From: SAR116 cluster bacterium
GTDB taxonomy: Bacteria > Pseudomonadota > Alphaproteobacteria > Puniceispirillales > Marisalimonadaceae
Direction: 5' to 3'
Length of the DNA stretch: 10,496 nucleotides
Assembly: GCA_002691795.1 (NCBI GenBank)
Contig: NZIY01000024.1
Coordinates: forward strand, 53,131-63,626
The position numbers and the translations under genes are program-made. How positions within the stretch are numbered: position 1 is the stretch's first letter; each line of letters starts with the position of its first letter. Shown here piece by piece: positions 7,025-10,496 of this stretch. The notes under the pieces were generated by a model. The model did not search any database, was not told where the DNA came from, and worked only from the letters and a program-made list of their open reading frames with translations.

Positions 7025-7351
7025 ATGCAAAAAACAATTAAATCAATTATGAAAAAATTAGATAAATTAACATATGAATTAGCTGAAAATTGTCTTAGCA
7101 AAAACAGTAATATCGAAGCTAAATTATTTTTGAATTGGGATAAAATATTTATAAACTATATTGATATAATTAAACCATTAAGAATTAACTTTTTTTCAAA
7201 CAAGAGTAAAAATGGAATTTTAATTTTAAGAGTAAAAAGAGGTTTTGAATTAGAAGTTCAAATGGAGCAAATTAAAATATTAAATTTAGCTAACACCTAT
7301 ATCGGTTATAAAGCCATTGAAAGAATTAAAATTTCAAATGAAGGATTTTAA
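7025..7351 (+). CDS. dciA: DciA-like (DUF721) replicative helicase loader
   Basis: This small basic protein matches DUF721, named DciA for its role in loading the replicative helicase DnaB in bacteria that lack DnaC/DnaI. An N-terminal helix KKLDKLTYELAE is followed by FLNWDKIFINYIDIIKPLRINF, corresponding to the family's W..IVG..L......P..L segment. Next come GILILRVKRGFELEVQME and the final strand/helix IGYKAIERIKI (compare GYRAVxRIRL), a KH-like fold. The start is uncertain. ATG 7025 (108 residues) is preferred because the preceding KTIKSIMKKL resembles the family's short N-terminal lead. ATG 7013 (112 residues, abutting the mutY ATG), ATG 7049 (100 residues) and TTG 7007 are alternatives, and none has a clear Shine-Dalgarno. 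It heads a run with the dsbA-like gene and smc. The alphaproteobacterial versions are less studied than the actinobacterial and gammaproteobacterial ones, so the function is by family. Confidence 0.82.
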   Translation: MQKTIKSIMKKLDKLTYELAENCLSKNSNIEAKLFLNWDKIFINYIDIIKPLRINFFSNKSKNGILILRVKRGFELEVQMEQIKILNLANTYIGYKAIERIKISNEGF

Positions 7352-7398
7352 TTAAGTTAAGCATATACAGGTAAAAAAGATTGAGATATATATATATT

Positions 7399-8007
7399 AT
7401 GAAAAATAGAATAGCAAAAACTTTAATTTTTTCTTTAATTAAACTTTTAATTTTTTTAAATATTGCTTTTGCCGATAAAACAAATTTGACACAAGTTACA
7501 TTAGGAGATGATAAAGCTCAAATTATAATTAAAGAATATTTTTCACTCACATGCAGTCATTGTGCAAATTTTCATAATAACACTTTTCCAGAAATAAAGA
7601 AAAAACTTATAGATACAGGAAAAGTTAAATTCGAATTTATTGACTATCCTCTTGATAGACTTGCCATGATTGCTGCGACAGTTGCTAGATCTCTTCCAAA
7701 AGAAAGCTATATTGAAACCGTTGATGTATTGTTGTCAAATCAAGAACGGTGGGCTTATTCTAAAGATCCTCTAACAGAATTGTTAAAATTATCAAAATTA
7801 TTTGGTATCACTGAAAAACAATTTGACAAAATATTATCTGATAGAAATTTGATGCAAAATATTCTAAACAAAATGGAAGAAGAAAATTCTAAACACAATA
7901 TTGAATCTACTCCTACGTTCGTGATAAATGAAAAATATGTAATTTCTGGGTCTTTTAAATATGAAGAATTATTAAAAAAACTTAAAGATCTTCAGCTCTT
8001 AGATTAA
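7399..8007 (+). CDS. Periplasmic DsbA-family thiol oxidoreductase
   Basis: The 202-residue protein from ATG 7399 starts with a classic Sec signal peptide: basic MKNRIAK, a hydrophobic core (LIFSLIKLLIFLNI) and the likely cleavage site AFA|D near residue 25. The mature part is a thioredoxin-fold protein with an inserted helical domain, as in DsbA. The redox pair is Cys52-Ser-His-Cys55 (YFSLTCSHCANFH), and the cis-proline loop is STPTF with Thr171-Pro172. Such proteins oxidise or isomerise disulfides of exported proteins, or feed reducing power to cytochrome c maturation; which applies here cannot be told. A TTG at 7381 would add six residues in front of the signal peptide and is rejected. The 47-base upstream gap has no good Shine-Dalgarno and contains an (AT)6 run directly before the start. 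The gene sits between dciA and smc, a common alphaproteobacterial arrangement with no obvious functional link. Confidence 0.9.
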   Translation: MKNRIAKTLIFSLIKLLIFLNIAFADKTNLTQVTLGDDKAQIIIKEYFSLTCSHCANFHNNTFPEIKKKLIDTGKVKFEFIDYPLDRLAMIAATVARSLPKESYIETVDVLLSNQERWAYSKDPLTELLKLSKLFGITEKQFDKILSDRNLMQNILNKMEEENSKHNIESTPTFVINEKYVISGSFKYEELLKKLKDLQLLD

Positions 8008-8010
8008 AGG
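8006..8010 (+). promoter_or_regulatory. smc: Ribosome binding site deciding the smc TTG start
   Basis: AAAGG at 8006-8010 overlaps the TAA stop of the dsbA-like gene (8005-8007) and lies seven bases before TTG 8018. This is correct Shine-Dalgarno spacing for the TTG. The next in-frame ATG (8039) would be 28 bases away and would delete the first beta strand of the SMC head. Confidence 0.65.
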
Positions 8011-8017
8011 TTATTTT

Positions 8018-10496
8018 TTGAAAATTTTATCTATAAAAATGATTGGCTTTAAATCCTTCCTAGATGTTACAGAAATTAATTTAACATCAGGACTAACAGG
8101 AATTGTAGGCCCTAATGGTTGTGGTAAATCTAACATAGTTGAGGCAATTAAATGGGTTATGGGAGAAAATTCCCCTAAACAAATGAGAAGTTCTGAAATG
8201 AATAGCGTTATTTTTTCTGGAACAAATGATAGACCTTCAAGAAACTTTGCTGAAGTCATTATTAAAATAGATAATGCAGATAAAAAAATTCCCTATCCTT
8301 ACACTAATATAAGTGAAATTGAAATTTCAAGAAAACTGGAAAGAGATAAAGGTTCTAATTATAAAATTAATGGGAAAAATGCGCGAGCAAGAGATATTCA
8401 ACTTATTTTTGCAGACACTGGAACTGGATCCAAGTCATCAGGAATTGTTGGACAGGGTAAAATTACTGATATAATAGAATCTAAACCGGAAAACAGAAGA
8501 AGTATATTAGATGAGGCTGCAAACATTACAGGTTTGCACAATAGAAAGCATGAATCTCAGTTAAAGCTTAATTCTGCAAGTAATAATCTTGATCGACTTT
8601 CTGATATTGAGTTAACAGTTAATGACCAAATTAACGAATTATCTAAACAGGCTAGACAAGCTGCAAGATATAGATCTATAGGAGATAGGTTAAGAAAAGC
8701 TGAAACATTACTATTTATTAATCAATACATAAAACTTGAGTATTACCGAAATGAAATAAATGAAAAAAAACTTCAGGTCTCAAAAATAATTGAAGAATAT
8801 CAGAGAAAAATAAGCATATTAGAAACTAAAAAGTTAGCTTTTTTTGATGAACTGCCAGAGCTTAAAAAAATCGATAATGAAAAATCAGAAACTGTACAAA
8901 ATTTAAAGATTGGTAAAATTAAGCTTGAGCAAGAGATTAATTCAATAAATCAAACTAAATCTTCACTTATAAACCAAATGGATCAAATAAGTAATGAAAT
9001 TGATAGAGAAAAAATAATTATAAATGACTCACAAAATAAAATGACATATTTATCAGATGAAATTTCATCTTTAAATGACAATGGTTTTAACTTCTCCAAA
9101 AATATTGAAAATGCTCAAAAGATTACTTCTGAAACTAGAAAAAAATTAGATTCATCCACTGCAAAACTGACAGAAATAAACTCTAAAATTATTTCTCTAT
9201 CATCAAACAAATCCAAACTAAAAGAACAGCTTGAATCCTCTATTCAAAATAAAAGTAAAATTAATGAAAAATTATTAACTCTTGATCCTCAAAATGATCT
9301 TTTAAAATTAAATGAATTAAGAGATAATTTCATATCATTAAAAAACAATCATGAAAAACTTTTAATTTCAAAAAAAAATAATGATAAAAGTTTTTTAATT
9401 TTAGAAAAAAAGTGTTACTCAATTAAAGATGAAATAATCAATTTAAATAATAGTATTAGCAACTTTAAAACAGAGCTAGAAACAATAGAAAACTTCATTA
9501 ATTTTGACGATAAAAATAGCTTAGAAAGTACTATTGATAAAATTAATGATTTGGAAGATCCAATAGCTTATGTTTTAGGTGAATCCCTCTCGGCTCCAGT
9601 TATTAAAAATGTTGATCAAAATAAAGATAATTTTTGGTTAGAGGGTTTTTTGTCAAAAGAAAATGTGAAATTACCTAAATTTTGTAAACCGATAAGTGAA
9701 AGTTTGAATAACCACAAAATATTGAAGAACTCATTAAAAGGTGTCGGTTTAGTTGACACATTCGATAAGGCTTTTGAATTGCAAAAAGATTTGGGTTACG
9801 GACAAGCTCTAACTACACCCAAAGGTGGTCTATGGAGATGGGATGGTTATGTAGAATTACCTAATGGAAAAAATAGCTTTGCCAACAGACTTGTCCAAAA
9901 AAAGCGATATAAAAAGATAAAAGAAAGTTTAGAAAATAGTCAAAAAACTCTTGATAAATTATTAATTAAAAGAAAAATATTAGAAACAGAATTTGAAAAG
10001 ATTAAATCTTTTAATAAAAAAGAAATTGAAGAGATAAATAACAATGAAAAAAAATTAAATGAACTTAGTCTTAATATATCTTTACTTGAAAATAAACTAA
10101 ATCAATCTAATGATTTAATTAAAGAATTAAAATTATCTTCTAACGAAAGTGATAAACGTATAGAAGATTTAAAAATACAATTAGAAGCATTTAAAAATTT
10201 GAGCGATCTTCAAACTGAAGAACTAAAGATTAGAAACGAAAATGATAACCTTAAATCTGATTTTGAAAACGCATTATCAAATGAAAAAAAAATAAATTCA
10301 GATGAAGAATATAGAACTAAAAATTTAGATCAATTTTTAATTGAACAAAAAGAATGGGAGATTAGAAAAAAGGATTCTAATAATAGACTTGAAATTCAAT
10401 CAACTAAAATTGAGGAATTGTCAGAAGAAATTGAAAAATTAAAGCTTTTGCCAGAGCAATTTGCTGAAAAAATAAATAATTTCGATAAAAAACTTA
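8018..10496 (+). CDS. smc: Chromosome partition protein SMC, 3'-truncated
   Basis: The frame is open for 826 codons to the window edge, about two thirds of a typical ~1150-residue SMC. SMC is a dimeric ATPase which, with ScpA/ScpB, extrudes DNA loops and organises the chromosome. From the TTG, the start KILSIKMIGFKSF aligns residue for residue with the family's MKFxKLRLxGFKSF. The head shows Walker A GPNGCGKS (31-38, Lys37), SGIVGQGKI with Q-loop Gln146, and DEAANITGLHNRKHE. SKQARQAARYRSIGDRLRKAE begins the first coiled coil (about 170-505, rich in K/E/N/L heptads). The hinge spans about 510-630, beginning EDPIAYVLGES and containing GGLWRWDGYVELPNG, the alphaproteobacterial type of hinge. The second coiled coil then runs to the edge; the signature motif and Walker B lie beyond it. 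I translated the whole stretch and found no in-frame stop. It follows the dsbA-like gene by ten bases. Confidence 0.95.
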   Translation, partial: MKILSIKMIGFKSFLDVTEINLTSGLTGIVGPNGCGKSNIVEAIKWVMGENSPKQMRSSEMNSVIFSGTNDRPSRNFAEVIIKIDNADKKIPYPYTNISEIEISRKLERDKGSNYKINGKNARARDIQLIFADTGTGSKSSGIVGQGKITDIIESKPENRRSILDEAANITGLHNRKHESQLKLNSASNNLDRLSDIELTVNDQINELSKQARQAARYRSIGDRLRKAETLLFINQYIKLEYYRNEINEKKLQVSKIIEEYQRKISILETKKLAFFDELPELKKIDNEKSETVQNLKIGKIKLEQEINSINQTKSSLINQMDQISNEIDREKIIINDSQNKMTYLSDEISSLNDNGFNFSKNIENAQKITSETRKKLDSSTAKLTEINSKIISLSSNKSKLKEQLESSIQNKSKINEKLLTLDPQNDLLKLNELRDNFISLKNNHEKLLISKKNNDKSFLILEKKCYSIKDEIINLNNSISNFKTELETIENFINFDDKNSLESTIDKINDLEDPIAYVLGESLSAPVIKNVDQNKDNFWLEGFLSKENVKLPKFCKPISESLNNHKILKNSLKGVGLVDTFDKAFELQKDLGYGQALTTPKGGLWRWDGYVELPNGKNSFANRLVQKKRYKKIKESLENSQKTLDKLLIKRKILETEFEKIKSFNKKEIEEINNNEKKLNELSLNISLLENKLNQSNDLIKELKLSSNESDKRIEDLKIQLEAFKNLSDLQTEELKIRNENDNLKSDFENALSNEKKINSDEEYRTKNLDQFLIEQKEWEIRKKDSNNRLEIQSTKIEELSEEIEKLKLLPEQFAEKINNFDKKL

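Noticed and set aside
8011..8259. 82-residue open frame on the minus strand.
   Set aside because: It is antisense to the Walker A end of smc, has no family resemblance and is explained by the composition of the opposite strand.
8018..10496. Suspicion that smc is a pseudogene, because the long A/T-rich coiled-coil segment is low in complexity.
   Set aside because: Reading the frame through to the window end gave no stop and no frameshift, and head, coiled coils and hinge appear in the right order; it is simply cut by the window edge.

Overview
The window is strongly AT-rich with A/T-ending codons (TTA Leu, AGA Arg, AAA Lys), the standard genetic code and almost no intergenic DNA. The gene content is alphaproteobacterial: DUF1491, a DUF1674/SDHAF4-like protein, the order rsmB - heparinase II/III-like - purH, and mutY facing dciA(DUF721) - dsbA-like - smc. 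Together with the compactness, this suggests a streamlined, probably marine alphaproteobacterium (SAR11-like or another low-GC marine lineage). The exact clade cannot be fixed from sequence reading alone.

Layout. Positions 1-845 (+) hold the 3' part of a ketopantoate-reductase-family gene, cut by the window edge. Positions 842-1371 (-) hold two small genes in one transcription unit: a 59-residue DUF1674/SDHAF4-like gene (1192-1371), then a DUF1491 gene (842-1186) whose stop overlaps the stop of the reductase. A 47-bp divergent spacer (1372-1418) with a perfect 12-bp palindrome separates them from a + strand run: rsmB (1419-2786), a heparinase II/III-like gene (2786-4351, start overlapping the rsmB stop by one base) and purH (4383-5966). 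mutY (5963-7012, -) converges on purH with a 4-base stop/stop overlap. It diverges from dciA (+, about 7025-7351) across a CATATG in which the start codons can lie back to back. dciA is followed by a secreted DsbA-like thiol oxidoreductase (7399-8007) and smc (from 8018), which uses a TTG start and runs off the end after 826 codons with no stop or frameshift.

Functions. The genes are core housekeeping: cofactor or redox metabolism (reductase), probable succinate dehydrogenase flavoprotein maturation (DUF1674), 16S rRNA m5C methylation (RsmB), the last two steps of IMP synthesis (PurH), repair of 8-oxoguanine:A mispairs (MutY), replicative helicase loading (DciA), periplasmic thiol chemistry (DsbA-like) and chromosome organisation (SMC). 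The two poorly understood products are the DUF1491 protein and the heparinase-like protein, which has no export signal I can see and sits between rRNA modification and purine synthesis. I see no tRNA, rRNA, CRISPR array, insertion sequence, phage gene or clear intrinsic terminator. No stretch longer than about 50 bp lacks a gene. I did not find a new multi-gene system; the points worth a second look are small genes, start-site architecture and conserved but unexplained neighbours.
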